Below are positions 9,698-18,776 of a stretch of 64,000 bases of DNA, piece by piece (the stretch's first letter is position 1; every line of letters starts with the position of its first letter). Origin of the DNA: Trichomonas vaginalis G3 (Eukaryota > Parabasalia > Trichomonadida > Trichomonadidae); contig NC_067203.1 in the NCBI RefSeq assembly GCF_026262505.1, forward strand, positions 19,263,411-19,327,410. The letters run 5' to 3'. The notes beneath the pieces are model-generated. The model ran no database searches. It was given only the letters and a program-made list of their open reading frames with translations, and was not told the DNA's origin. Made by a program: the position numbers and the translations under genes.

Positions 9698-11001
9698 TAG
9701 GGTGTCCAAAGGTGTGTTTAGCACAAACCTGAATACTGCGAATAGAAATAAACAAGTTACATATATATAAAGTTTATTTAAATATAATCACCATTGGATT
9801 CAATCACGCGTTCGCAGCGATCGATCCAGGCTTGAAAGACACGCTTTAAATCATCATGAGAAAATTGCTCAAATTGCTCTCTTACAAAATTTTCAAGATC
9901 ATCTGGACTCGCGAATTCGCGTCCTTCAGCTCTCTTTTTTAGCGTGCCGAATAAATAAAAGTCAGAGGGTGCAATATCAGGTGAATAAATTGGGTTTGGA
10001 ACAACTTTGACATTGTTTTCCACCAAGTAATTCATTACCTTATGACTTTTGTGAACTCTTGAATTATCAAAATGAATTGCAAACTTTTGTTTTTGTTGTT
10101 TGGATTTCTCAAACTCATCAGAATTGATAATTTGAGTAAGAACATTGTCAATTAGATACTGAGCATTCATCGTATTAGGTTTTTGAAGAATATCAATTGC
10201 GATGATGCCATTCACGCCCCAAAAAACCGACAACATCATCATTGGTGTGTCAATTTTTTTCTTCGGGAATGTTTGCGGATTTTCATCCTTCGGGATCCAC
10301 ATGATTTTGGCTTCTGTTGCATATTGAAACCAAGACTCGTCCCCTGTTACTAAAAAGCGAAACTTCTTGGATTGATACGCACCCAATATAGAGAGGAGCT
10401 CTTTCGAAGATTGGACTCTAGATTTTTTTTGAACTGAATTAAGGTTGTGCGGAACCCAACGTGTATACGCTAGTTTGTAGTTCAAATAATTGTGCAGATA
10501 ATAACTGACTGTTGTACTTGGTATCTTTGTCATCTCCTCTATCCTTCTGAGTGATGCTCTTGGGTCTTCATCTAGCGCTTGAAGAATTGCTTTGATTTTT
10601 CTTTGATCCGGCGATTTTTTGTCAATTTTTATGATGGGCGCCTTTTTGTTCATGAGGTGATACATCCTAACATGATACGTTACAGTGGAATAGCTAGGAG
10701 CATCCATACCGAAGCATTTTACCAATGTCTCGTAGATTTTTTTACAGTCTTTGCATTTTTTTGCAAGAGCGAGGATGTTTTCTTTATGATTCATTAAAAA
10801 AATGAAAAAAATCCCGCCAAAATTTCCCGCGAAACCGCCTCTTGTCTCAAAATTCATTTTATATCCCGGCATGGCGCCAAAATACAACATACTCATCATA
10901 TACATATATTCATATTTTTTATTATATATTTATAATCAGCATATATCTCCTTTAATAGTCTCATATAGAGCGCTGTGCTAAACGCACCTTTGGACACCCT
11001 A
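9698..11001 (-). mobile_element. mariner copy 1 (inside Polinton A)
   Basis: 1304 bp with ~28-bp terminal inverted repeats (TAGGGTGTCCAAAGGTG then YGTTTAGCACA) and a TA duplication at 9696-9697 and 11002-11003. It sits just after the PolB stop codon. It encodes a full-length transposase on the minus strand, so it is the best-preserved of the three copies. It is a Tc1/mariner element of the class known to be abundant in trichomonads. Confidence 0.95.
9778..10767 (-). CDS. mariner transposase (DD34D), full length
   Basis: A cut-and-paste transposase. The frame extends upstream to 10905 (375 residues), but a start at the inner ATG (MNHKENILALAKKC, about 10794) or nearby is more usual for the family; the boundary given is conservative. 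Visible features: paired N-terminal helix-turn-helix DNA-binding regions, the linker motif WVPHNLN, and the catalytic triad in TGDESWF, HFDNSRVH and YSPDIAPSDFYLF. The second and third acidic residues are separated by 34, which defines the DD34D mariner class. The C-terminus (WIDRCERVIESNGDYI) is typical. No disabling change is seen, so this copy could code for an active enzyme; that is an inference. Confidence 0.92.
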   Translation of the reverse strand, partial: LAKKCKDCKKIYETLVKCFGMDAPSYSTVTYHVRMYHLMNKKAPIIKIDKKSPDQRKIKAILQALDEDPRASLRRIEEMTKIPSTTVSYYLHNYLNYKLAYTRWVPHNLNSVQKKSRVQSSKELLSILGAYQSKKFRFLVTGDESWFQYATEAKIMWIPKDENPQTFPKKKIDTPMMMLSVFWGVNGIIAIDILQKPNTMNAQYLIDNVLTQIINSDEFEKSKQQKQKFAIHFDNSRVHKSHKVMNYLVENNVKVVPNPIYSPDIAPSDFYLFGTLKKRAEGREFASPDDLENFVREQFEQFSHDDLKRVFQAWIDRCERVIESNGDYI

Positions 11002-11003
11002 TA

Positions 11004-11127
11004 CAATTTAAAATTTTATTTTTAATAAAATGCCACAGAAGAGACAAAAGGAACCGTTAATAATGGTTTTGATACTATGATTCAAAGAGGTGGGCACCCT
11101 TAAAACATTTATTTTATTTTTATATAA
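11004..11127 (+). promoter_or_regulatory. Short leader region between mariner 1 and the integrase gene
   Basis: Contains a short open frame (from ATGCCACAG at about 11030) too small to assign. Just before the integrase ATG is the T-rich leader ATTTTATTTTTATATAA that recurs before many Polinton A genes. Confidence 0.4.
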
Positions 11128-12732
11128 ATGGATAATGCAGATTTAGAAAATTTAATTGATGATTTAGTACTTTATCAAAATTTTCTTAATTATTATGAAT
11201 TAAAATCATATCTCCAAAAACATAATAACAATATAACGGGTGATGATATGGATTATTATTATCCGTATTATAAAAATGAAATTTTGAAATATCATGATAA
11301 AATAATTTCTAAAATTAAAGACAAAATTAAAAATAATGAATATACAAAGGGAAAAACTAAATCACAACTTAAACAATTGAATGATTTCAAAAATAAAGTA
11401 TTAACAGAAGAAGATATTGATGAATTATATAAATTATATAATCCTGAGCCGCAAAAGCCAAAGGAACAAAAGCCAAAGAAGAAAAAGCTGAAAACAACAC
11501 CAAAAGAGAAAGTAGCAAATGTTCAACAGCTAAAGGTGCAAAACGCCCAGGTCCTTCAGACCATAAATGATGCACAAGCTTTAATTTATGATTCATTAGT
11601 TAAACCATATTCAGCCCGACTTTTAAATGAAGATCAACTTTTGGAATTCATCCTTCAACATAAACTCGAAGCGGGAAAGCATATCAAACCTTTATATACA
11701 GCATATTTAAAACAAATGAATAGAATACATCCAGAATTAATGAAAGGAAAATCAACAACAAAAACTTCATCATCCAAAATCAAAGTAGATAAAATTAAAC
11801 CACTTGCAACACCAAAACCTCCAACGACAGTACCTCCAACGGTAGTACCTCCTCCTTCAGTTAATCCTTCATCATTCACTTTATTATATCCATTTCAAAC
11901 ATTAAAGAAGCAAAAAGATTTTAAAAAGGATTTCAAGATATTAAATAAACCAACTGACCCAAAAATTCAACCGTTAAAGGAAAAATTTAGTCGCCCTTCA
12001 TTTGCACCATATCCATATTCATACGAAATCGATCATTTAGAATATTCAAAAGGAAACGTTACTTATTTATTTGCCATTAACATTAACACTAGATATTTAT
12101 ATTGCATTCCAGTGAAAGGGAAAACAGAACAGGAAACAAGAAGAGCTATTCAATACTTACTAGATCATGAAAGAGTAGATAATATAAGGAGTGATGGTGA
12201 TAAAGGATTTCAGGCAGCTATGGCTCATTATTTCCCACAAATTAATTTTTACTTCTCATCTTCTCCATATACGTTTCATAATAAAATAGTTGATGCGGTA
12301 ATGAGAACTCTTAGAGATGCGTTAGGTGTTAACGGTCGGATATACTGGGATGGAAATCATGACTCCATCATACAGCAGTTAGTATATTATTACAATAATA
12401 CATGGCATAGAACTATAAACATGAAACCGGTGGAAATGAAAAATGATATTTCAAAAGAATGGGAATATATTAGAAAGCAAATGGAAAGGTTAAATGATGT
12501 TAAACGTGAACAAATTAATTCGGGGCTCATGAATTTTAAACAAGGGGATAAAGTTTTGATTCATCTCGATTATGGAAAAACTGATAAATCAATGACAAAA
12601 AGAAGACGAAGATTTGACACAATAGCTGAATTTGTTAGATATATTAACGGCAATGCATTAGTTGAAGTTGACAATAAATTAATAGAAATTCCGATTTATT
12701 TTATTACTCCATTATATTTAAATAATATTTAA
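11128..12732 (+). CDS. Polinton A integrase (retroviral-type rve core)
   Basis: 534 residues. It is expected to join the element's ends to host DNA. The N-terminal ~290 residues are charged and linker-like (Lys/Pro-rich, with QVLQTIND near residue 140 coded by a double hairpin). The rve core starts around YEIDHLEYSKG, continues with FAININTRYLY and IRSDGDKGF, and carries the IVDAVMRTLRDA helix, followed by the WHRTINMKP motif typical of integrases of this family. A C-terminal SH3/chromo-like stretch (GDKVLIHLDYGK, RRRRFDT) ends it. It is the nearest gene downstream of PolB, as in many Polintons. Start chosen at the ATG after TATATAA. Confidence 0.9.
   Translation: MDNADLENLIDDLVLYQNFLNYYELKSYLQKHNNNITGDDMDYYYPYYKNEILKYHDKIISKIKDKIKNNEYTKGKTKSQLKQLNDFKNKVLTEEDIDELYKLYNPEPQKPKEQKPKKKKLKTTPKEKVANVQQLKVQNAQVLQTINDAQALIYDSLVKPYSARLLNEDQLLEFILQHKLEAGKHIKPLYTAYLKQMNRIHPELMKGKSTTKTSSSKIKVDKIKPLATPKPPTTVPPTVVPPPSVNPSSFTLLYPFQTLKKQKDFKKDFKILNKPTDPKIQPLKEKFSRPSFAPYPYSYEIDHLEYSKGNVTYLFAININTRYLYCIPVKGKTEQETRRAIQYLLDHERVDNIRSDGDKGFQAAMAHYFPQINFYFSSSPYTFHNKIVDAVMRTLRDALGVNGRIYWDGNHDSIIQQLVYYYNNTWHRTINMKPVEMKNDISKEWEYIRKQMERLNDVKREQINSGLMNFKQGDKVLIHLDYGKTDKSMTKRRRRFDTIAEFVRYINGNALVEVDNKLIEIPIYFITPLYLNNI
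11535..11562 (+). repeat. Double hairpin in the integrase gene
   Basis: Two tandem small hairpins separated by CA: GGTG-CAAAA-CGCC (11535-11547, one G-T pair) and GGTC-CTTCA-GACC (11550-11562). Locally GC-rich in an AT-rich gene. A closely similar pair lies in the fibre gene at 17635-17662. Confidence 0.6.
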
Positions 12733-12751
12733 TTTTTTTATTTCGTAAGAA

Positions 12752-13072
12752 ATGAGTGACAACAAAGCAGCCAAGAGTCCTGATTCAATTAAGATTCAGA
12801 GTCCAGACAATGAATATAAAAAGAAACTAAACAGAATTAAATCAAAAATATGCTATTACAAAAAGAAGCCGCAATGCGGTGGGGCTGATGCCCATAAAAC
12901 TAAAGTAATTGAGAATGATAAAGAGAGGAAAGAAATAATCGAAAAATTAGAAACTTACCGTTCAATCCTTAAACTGAGTGAAGCAAAAATAAAAGAATTT
13001 AATAGAATAAATAAATTGATTGGAAGAGATGAATTTAATAAAGATGAATTTTTAAACTCAATCCAAATTTAA
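12752..13072 (+). CDS. Small basic Polinton A protein, unknown
   Basis: 106 residues, Lys-rich, mostly helical by composition, starting 20 nt after the integrase stop behind a TTTTTTTATTTCGTAAGAA leader. It contains a GC-rich double hairpin in frame (coding KKPQCGGADAH). No family is recognised. It is tail to tail with the next gene, only 3 nt away. Confidence 0.55.
   Translation: MSDNKAAKSPDSIKIQSPDNEYKKKLNRIKSKICYYKKKPQCGGADAHKTKVIENDKERKEIIEKLETYRSILKLSEAKIKEFNRINKLIGRDEFNKDEFLNSIQI
12869..12893 (+). repeat. Double hairpin within the small basic gene
   Basis: CCGCA-A-TGCGG (12869-12879) then GGGC-TGAT-GCCC (12882-12893), separated by TG. Both stems are perfect and GC-rich inside an AT-rich frame. 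Confidence 0.65.
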
Positions 13073-13075
13073 TTT

Positions 13076-13261
13076 TTATTCCTCTTCGACAACGTCTCTT
13101 CGAGACGCCGAACCCTTCTGGGTTCTTCTTTCCATCATTACTGCATAACCGCATCTTCTCGGTTTTCGTGGTTTGTTGTTTTTAATTCCTTCTTGCATCA
13201 TTTTTATCATTTCCTCCCTTGTTATGATTCGTGGTAAATTTTGAGCTTGTGGGGTATCCAT
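13076..13261 (-). CDS. Very small basic protein, unknown
   Basis: 61 residues with the start MDTPQAQNLPRIITREEM, then an Arg/Lys-rich middle (KPRKPRRCGY) and an acidic end. It starts just after TTTTTATATAA on the minus strand, the same leader as other Polinton A genes, which supports a real start. Its 3' half is largely made of palindromic DNA. Possibly DNA-binding; function unknown. Confidence 0.45.
   Translation of the reverse strand: MDTPQAQNLPRIITREEMIKMMQEGIKNNKPRKPRRCGYAVMMERRTQKGSASRRDVVEEE
13093..13125 (+). repeat. Double hairpin in the 61-residue gene
   Basis: CGTCTC-TTC-GAGACG (13093-13107) then GAACCC-TTCT-GGGTTC (13110-13125), separated by CC. Both stems are 6 bp and perfect. 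A weaker third hairpin (AACCG...CGGTT) follows at about 13146-13163. Confidence 0.7.
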
Positions 13262-13344
13262 TTATATAAAAATAAAATTTTGTTATCAGTTATTTTATCA
13301 TCATTTTATTAAGTTCATCTTTAGTTAATTTGAATGATAAGAAA

Positions 13345-13715
13345 AATTATTTTTGAATAACTGAAGGTGTCACTACGTCACCATGTGTCACCTGGTTAAT
13401 TAACTTCTCTTAAAATTACTGACAACATGACATTTAGACAACAGGTACGAAAGGAGGAAGGCATTTATGAATTATTTTTGAATAACTGAAGGTGTCACTA
13501 CGTCACCATGTGTCACCTGGTTAATTAACTTCTCTTAAAATTACTGACAACATGACATTTAGACAACAGGTACGAAAGGAGGAAGGCATTTATGAATTAT
13601 TTTTGAATAACTGAAGGTGTCACTACGTCACCATGTGTCACCTGGTTAATTAACTTCTTTTAAAAAGTGTGACAACATGACATTTAGACAACAGCAAAGG
13701 TGGAAAGCAAAAATA
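13345..13715 (+). repeat. 125-bp direct repeats rich in GTGACA/TGTCAC, left of the helicase gene
   Basis: Three tandem units starting at 13345, 13470 and 13595, near identical, the last one diverging at its end. Each contains TGAAGGTGTCACTACGTCAC, then CATGTGTCACCTGGTTAATTAAC and a second motif (TGACAACATGACATTTAGACAACA). They lie just past the 3' end of the helicase gene. The same motifs recur inverted on its other side (16132-16420). Confidence 0.9.
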
Positions 13716-13740
13716 AATTCCAATCATACTTTATACTGCA

Positions 13741-13768
13741 AGACCTTCAGGTCTCGCCGCTTAGCGGC
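13741..13768 (+). repeat. Double hairpin at the 3' end of the helicase gene
   Basis: AGACCT-TC-AGGTCT (13741-13754) then GCCGCT-T-AGCGGC (13756-13768), separated by one C. It spans the last codons and stop of the helicase gene and could act as a transcript-end hairpin. Confidence 0.7.
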
Positions 13769-16071
13769 TCATTTACAGGTATTTCATCGTCAGTAAATGA
13801 ATCCTCATTATCGTTTGGTTCAACCTGTTTATATAATCCTTTCATTTCTTCTTTCAAAACATAACACCATGTCTGTTTACCATCTATTTTTCTTTGTTTC
13901 CTTTCACATTTATCCTTAATGCTCATTTGAAAATTTTTGTCTTTCATGTCTGATGGTTTGCAGAATAGAGCATTTTTACACGTCATACCTGCACACAATT
14001 CATCATAATGTGTATTTATCCATTCATCTAAAGGATTTGTTGATAATTCTATTAAATCTTGTTTGGCTTCAGTCATCGGTATGATTCGTACATTAAATGA
14101 TGAAAGGTCATATTGCATAAAATACGTCAGTAAATTATCATAAAATTCCTTTGTGCATGAATCCATTAAATTCTTGAAGTAATCAAATTGACCCTTAAAT
14201 TTACCATTAACTCTTAAAACTACGTATCTTCTGTCTCCAACTTCAATTTTGACAGAGTAGACGTTATTAGTTACGAAAATGAAGTTTGCAACGTTCTGAG
14301 CAGTTCTTCTGGGTTGATTCTTTTCATTAATTCTAATCTCATTATCCGTAATAATTGATTTCAAAGCGTTGAAGTTTGCGAGTCTGTCTTCACCTACATT
14401 CTTGAGTTCATTAAGTACAAGAAACATTTTATTCTCAACTACTGAATTGAAATTACCCGTTAGCTCACTTATTTCAGTAATGTTTTTACATGAATAACCA
14501 GCGAGAAGTTCAGAAATAATGTCTGTAAATCTGTTTTTACCTGTTCCCTGAAGTCCTTTCAAAATAATTGCTGTTTCATTCTTGATTCCAGGATGTTGAA
14601 TCATTGATGCAATCCAGCCGAGTAGGTATTTATACACTTCATCGTTATTATCACAAATGGCTTCTTTAATGAAATTCATAAACATCTCAATTTTTGAGTA
14701 ATCGGGCTTTTCGAGAACGTTGTATTTATAACCCTGAAACGTTGAGAAAACATCTGGAGAATCAGATTTAAAGCAAACACCCTTAACAGTTAATGAGGAT
14801 AATTGATTTAGTAGTACGTCCCATGCTGTTATTGTTTTACCTTCTTCTTTAAATAATTTAATCATTTTGAGTGACTCTTTCATGTTTGATTGAAGAACGA
14901 ATGATATTTGATTCATTTTATCGTGTATGTTGTAATCTTTCTGAATGAAATATTTGTTTCCACAATCTACAAAACGGATTACACGTGATAAATCCTCAAT
15001 TACTTCAGAACTGTTTTTATACTGATGACTTTCAGCCTTGCGTCTAATATCTGTTATCAAGAATGAATCATCAAGTTTTATATCAAATGTTATTTTTGGC
15101 TTACGTAATAAAGGTAAAACGTATTCATCATAATATTCCTTTTGATATAGTTTTAGAATCTTCACTAAAACAAATGGAGAAGTCATTAAATGTGCATATC
15201 TACTACGTGCTTTTTCAAAATTACTTTTTGCATTTTCAGTTAAGCTGCAGAAGTTATAAACGTTATCGTATGCTTCATTAATCAAATGATTAGGTAACGA
15301 ATTAATAGCTTGAAACAGTGTGAATAATGTTATTTCTTTTTCTAAATTCATGTTTCCACTGTCATTATGTACTTCAAAATCACTGATGCCATCAACTATG
15401 CTCTGGGCAAGTTTATCGTCAATGTTTACATCTTTGTTTTCATTCATGATAGTCTTTATTTCTTCGTTCTTCTGTTCAACTCTTACCTTAATATTCAAAT
15501 CATTTAATATATCATTCACTGTTCTAGTTAATGTTGAATCATAACTTCCACGAATGAATGAGTATGTTTTGATTGGTTCTGTTGCATTCTTGCGAACTCT
15601 TGAATCAGCCATAACTACTAAAGAACGCTTTGAATCATCCATTGAAGTCATGATATCGATATCATAATCATTGCAGGAATAACATTTAATCATTCTGTTC
15701 GAAACTGCATAGAAGAAATTAGTGTTACAATAAATGTGAAGACCTCCTGAAGCGGTTTTAACAATAACATCTTTATCCGAAAGTTTTGATAAAATATCTT
15801 TTCTAACTGTTTCTTTAAGTTCATCATTGTACGATTTATTGATATCAACATCTATAATCGTTAAATTCGAAATTTTATTTACTAATAAAGCCATACCAGT
15901 TTTCCTTCCTCTTCCTCCATCATGTTTGAGGTAGTTATGTAAATCAATCTTGTTTTCACCAATTCTTTCGTTGAGGGTTTTAGTTTCTGCCGTAACTAAT
16001 TCCTCAGCTAATGAATCAATAACTTTTTCATCAGAAACGATATAGTTGCTGTTGTTGTTTGTTGCTGTCAT
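13747..16071 (-). CDS. PrimPol / superfamily 3 helicase (D5-like) of Polinton A
   Basis: 774 residues; predicted to prime and unwind DNA for element replication. N-terminal bifunctional primase-polymerase signatures: GGRGRKTGMALL, TIIDVDINK and VKTASGGLHIYCN. C-terminal SF3 helicase: Walker A GLQGTGKN (about residue 505), motif B region KMFLVLNEL with ITDNEIRINEKNQ, and motif C VANFIFVTNN followed by GDRRYVV. The frame is unbroken and starts behind a T-rich leader (ATTCCTATATAA then ATG). It is bracketed by inverted arrays of GTGACA-type repeats. Polintons usually rely on PolB; pairing PolB with a PrimPol-helicase is less usual and is closer to virophage and nucleocytoplasmic virus gene sets. 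Confidence 0.92.
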   Translation of the reverse strand: MTATNNNSNYIVSDEKVIDSLAEELVTAETKTLNERIGENKIDLHNYLKHDGGRGRKTGMALLVNKISNLTIIDVDINKSYNDELKETVRKDILSKLSDKDVIVKTASGGLHIYCNTNFFYAVSNRMIKCYSCNDYDIDIMTSMDDSKRSLVVMADSRVRKNATEPIKTYSFIRGSYDSTLTRTVNDILNDLNIKVRVEQKNEEIKTIMNENKDVNIDDKLAQSIVDGISDFEVHNDSGNMNLEKEITLFTLFQAINSLPNHLINEAYDNVYNFCSLTENAKSNFEKARSRYAHLMTSPFVLVKILKLYQKEYYDEYVLPLLRKPKITFDIKLDDSFLITDIRRKAESHQYKNSSEVIEDLSRVIRFVDCGNKYFIQKDYNIHDKMNQISFVLQSNMKESLKMIKLFKEEGKTITAWDVLLNQLSSLTVKGVCFKSDSPDVFSTFQGYKYNVLEKPDYSKIEMFMNFIKEAICDNNDEVYKYLLGWIASMIQHPGIKNETAIILKGLQGTGKNRFTDIISELLAGYSCKNITEISELTGNFNSVVENKMFLVLNELKNVGEDRLANFNALKSIITDNEIRINEKNQPRRTAQNVANFIFVTNNVYSVKIEVGDRRYVVLRVNGKFKGQFDYFKNLMDSCTKEFYDNLLTYFMQYDLSSFNVRIIPMTEAKQDLIELSTNPLDEWINTHYDELCAGMTCKNALFCKPSDMKDKNFQMSIKDKCERKQRKIDGKQTWCYVLKEEMKGLYKQVEPNDNEDSFTDDEIPVNEPLSGET

Positions 16072-16131
16072 TTATATAGGAATAAAAAAATAAAAATAAT
16101 TTTAAAACTAACTTTATTTTTGGACTGCATC

Positions 16132-16420
16132 AAATTTCCGGGACTGTTGTCAAAATGTCATGTTGTCACACTTTTTCAGAGAAGTTAATTAACCTGGTGA
16201 CACATGGTGACCTGGTGACACCTTCAGTTATTCAAAAATAATTAATTATTGAATAACCTGAAACCATTAACGTAAACATAAACGATAAAATTTATTTCCA
16301 GGACTGTTGTCAAAATGTCATGTTGTCACACTTTTTCAGAGAAGTTAATTAACCTGGTGACACATGGTGACCTGGTGACACCTTCAGTTATTCAAAAATA
16401 ATTAATTATTGAATAACCTA
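16132..16420 (-). repeat. Two 160-bp-spaced repeats right of the helicase gene (inverted relative to the left array)
   Basis: Two units with GGACTGTTGTCAAAATGTCA starting at 16141 and 16301, each running through CACATGGTGACCTGGTGACACC to TTCAAAAATAATTAATTATT. Reverse complements of the core occur at 13345-13715. They occupy the promoter side of the helicase gene and the 3' side of the fibre gene. Confidence 0.88.
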
Positions 16421-16507
16421 AAAACATTTACGAAAAAATATATTTCTGCAGTTCATCCATTACTTCATTACCTAATTAATTACAGACATAAAATATATTT
16501 AGTTCAT

Positions 16508-17685
16508 TCAATGAACGCGGTACCATGCGAATATAGTCACAAATGGTGGCATGTAATCTTTACCCAAGCCTGTTGGATTTGTTGTGAAAGTGTGTGAATG
16601 ATTTCCTCCCGGTTCAGTTGGTCGAAAAATCTTTTTTGCTGCATTGTTATAAGATGGAGATAAAACATCATTGCCAGTTTTATATTCTGAGTTGTATAAT
16701 GGGTGGTCTCTTAATGAGTGGCTATGGTCGCCAGAAAAGTTTGTCGTTCCTGTATGAGTGTGTGGGGGTAAGTTTGCTTCTTTAATTTTCTTCGAACCTC
16801 CTGTTTGCTTTGAATATCTAGCACAGTATAAGAATTTATCTACAATCTGCTTCCACGTACCAAAACCCAGAAATGTTGCTGGATTTGTTGAATTCATTGA
16901 CGTATAATAGAACCAACAGGATATAATGTTTGAAGTATTTCATTTTTCATGCTTGTAATCACATCATTTACTTCCGACTTCTTTGCATAATTTTCATCAA
17001 CATAAGTTTTATCTGCTTTAAGGTCTAAACATCCTGAAACCCATCCTGTATCAGCTTTAACTTTAAAAGTCTCCGATGTCCATTCATGATACCATTCAAC
17101 CTTTTCTTTAATTTCATTATCTTTTTCATCAACATAAGTTTTATCTGCTTTAAGGTCTAAACATCCTGAAACCCATCCTGTATCAGCTTTAACTTTAAAA
17201 GTCTCCGATGTCCATTCATGATACCATTCAACCTTTTCTTTAATTTCATTATCTTTTTCATCAACATAAACCAAATTTGCCTTCTTATTTAATTCACTAT
17301 CCACATATTCCTTATCCACATTCTTCATTATGTCGTTTAGGAAACCTTCTATGAATTCCTCATTTAAATTAAATCTTCCAATCTTCAAAACTTTAGGAAA
17401 TGCATTTAATGCGTAATATCTCTGTTCTTCTGGTGGAATTGATGTTATATCATCCGTTATTCCTTTAATTTTTGAATTCATAAATAAAATTTCTTTTATA
17501 TTTGATATCACTGCACCACCTTTGCAAACAAATTCGAAATGGTCATTTTTCAATACTATCTCCAAATCTCCATATTTCAACCTTTGCGTTTGTTCTGCCG
17601 TCTTTGAATTATATGCATATATGGCGTATGTAATGGTCTGAAGGACCTGGGTGCTTTGCGCCTTAAGTTGCTGTTGTTTAATCAT
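16508..17685 (-). pseudogene. Tail-collar-type fibre gene region of Polinton A
   Basis: A structural protein region. Its start (QQQLKAQSTQVLQTITYAI) begins behind a T-rich leader. The middle has two near-identical ~48-residue repeats (KADKTYVDEKDNEIKEKVEW, then YHEWTSETFKVKADTGWVSG) and more DKxYVD motifs, as in phage tail fibres. It closes with a phage tail-collar/gp10-like domain: YPVGSI, TWKQIVD, GGSKKI, LPPHTHTG, GNHSHTF and MPPF-x-AWYRV. A homologous and longer fibre is in Polinton B. Expected to sit on the virion surface and bind host cells. Looks broken about once. Confidence 0.75.
17635..17662 (-). repeat. Double hairpin at the start of the fibre gene
   Basis: GGTC-TGAAG-GACC (17635-17647) then GGTGC-TTT-GCGCC (17650-17662), separated by TG. 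On the coding strand it matches the double hairpin in the integrase gene and codes the same peptide core (QVLQT). Confidence 0.65.
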
Positions 17686-17709
17686 TTATTACGATTTAAA
17701 AATAAATAT

Positions 17710-18420
17710 TTAATCCGTTATCTCATCAGCTATTTTCTCTATTTGAAATTGCCATAATATTTCATTCATAAATTCTAAATCACAATCAAATAGGTCAGCT
17801 ATTCTAAATTTAATATTTGATAAATCTTTTGAATGAAGAATAAATGAATTCCCGGATAATTGAAACAGATATGATAAAGAAAATGTGTTTAAGTTGATGG
17901 ATAAAATGTTTTGTATTGATGGGTAAGAGTTAGGGTCTAATGTTTGATGTGAAAATCTCATTGGGGTATTAACTTTATCACATTTGATTAAAATGAAATT
18001 GGAACCAGTGTCAGAATACAAAACATCCCCAACATCTTTTTCAAAATTTAATATCCCCAACAATGAACGAAGATGAGGAGTACAAAATTTAATTTTCAGC
18101 GGGAATTTAATAAGGTTATTTATTTCATCAAGTTCAAAAAGTTTATCAGGTTTTGATTTAAAATTTTCTTCATACCATACGATAAATGATTCATTTAAAT
18201 AACTTAAAATCATGTTAATATCCCATTTCGCTATCACATTATTTATATACATATCATACGTTTTTTCAAGGTCATCTTTAATAAATGATATATAATCTGA
18301 AGGGTCTAAAAGAATGGGATTAAATTTACCACTCACAGAAACGAGAGTAACATTATAAATTCCGCTAACTGTTAAATTTAATTCACAGCTATTATTCAAA
18401 ATAATATTGATAATTGACAT
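17710..18420 (-). CDS. Penton-like / minor virion protein of Polinton A
   Basis: 236 residues. The C-terminal pattern (LHSKDLSNIKFRIADLFDCD, then a hydrophobic strand) recurs in two Polinton B proteins as FRLVD-x-x-G and IRLVEPS, which suggests a shared family of small beta-rich virion proteins, possibly the penton. Assignment is by pattern and position among structural genes, not by a firm motif. Divergently arranged with the next gene; only 19 nt separate the two start codons. Confidence 0.55.
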   Translation of the reverse strand: MSIINIILNNSCELNLTVSGIYNVTLVSVSGKFNPILLDPSDYISFIKDDLEKTYDMYINNVIAKWDINMILSYLNESFIVWYEENFKSKPDKLFELDEINNLIKFPLKIKFCTPHLRSLLGILNFEKDVGDVLYSDTGSNFILIKCDKVNTPMRFSHQTLDPNSYPSIQNILSINLNTFSLSYLFQLSGNSFILHSKDLSNIKFRIADLFDCDLEFMNEILWQFQIEKIADEITD

Positions 18421-18439
18421 TTTTATTACGATTAAAAAT

Positions 18440-18774
18440 ATGGTAAAGCGTTATTTTCCAGTGATAAATAAAACTAGAATAAGATTACCTCAAGAATTCA
18501 TAAATTCAACGAATAAGAAATTCATTCATGTTATAAATTTTAGTGTTTTCAGAAAATATGAGTCAGTGTCATATTCATCAACAGGTTATATTTCACTTCA
18601 TTCAAATTTAGTTCAATCAAACCCATATAATGACCATTTCATAAGATTTTCAGATGGTATTAAAAATGTAATTGATAGATTAAAATATGAACAGATTGAC
18701 AATATCGAATTTTTGGAATTTTGGTTTAAATATCCCGATGGAAAAAAGATTGAAGTTAAAGATAAAGCTGATAC
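18440..18774 (+). pseudogene. Conserved Polinton structural-type gene, cut by mariner copy 2
   Basis: The visible part starts MVKRYFPVINKTRIRL and includes a segment (KKFIHVINFSVF, GYISLHSNLVQSNPY) of a kind seen in Polinton minor virion proteins. Mariner copy 2 is inserted in it. It shares a very short divergent promoter region with 17710-18420, so the pair are probably expressed together. Function unknown. Confidence 0.5.
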
Positions 18775-18776
18775 TA

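Noticed and set aside
13345-13715. CRISPR-like array
   Set aside because: The 125-bp units are whole direct repeats without variable spacers, and the DNA is eukaryotic.
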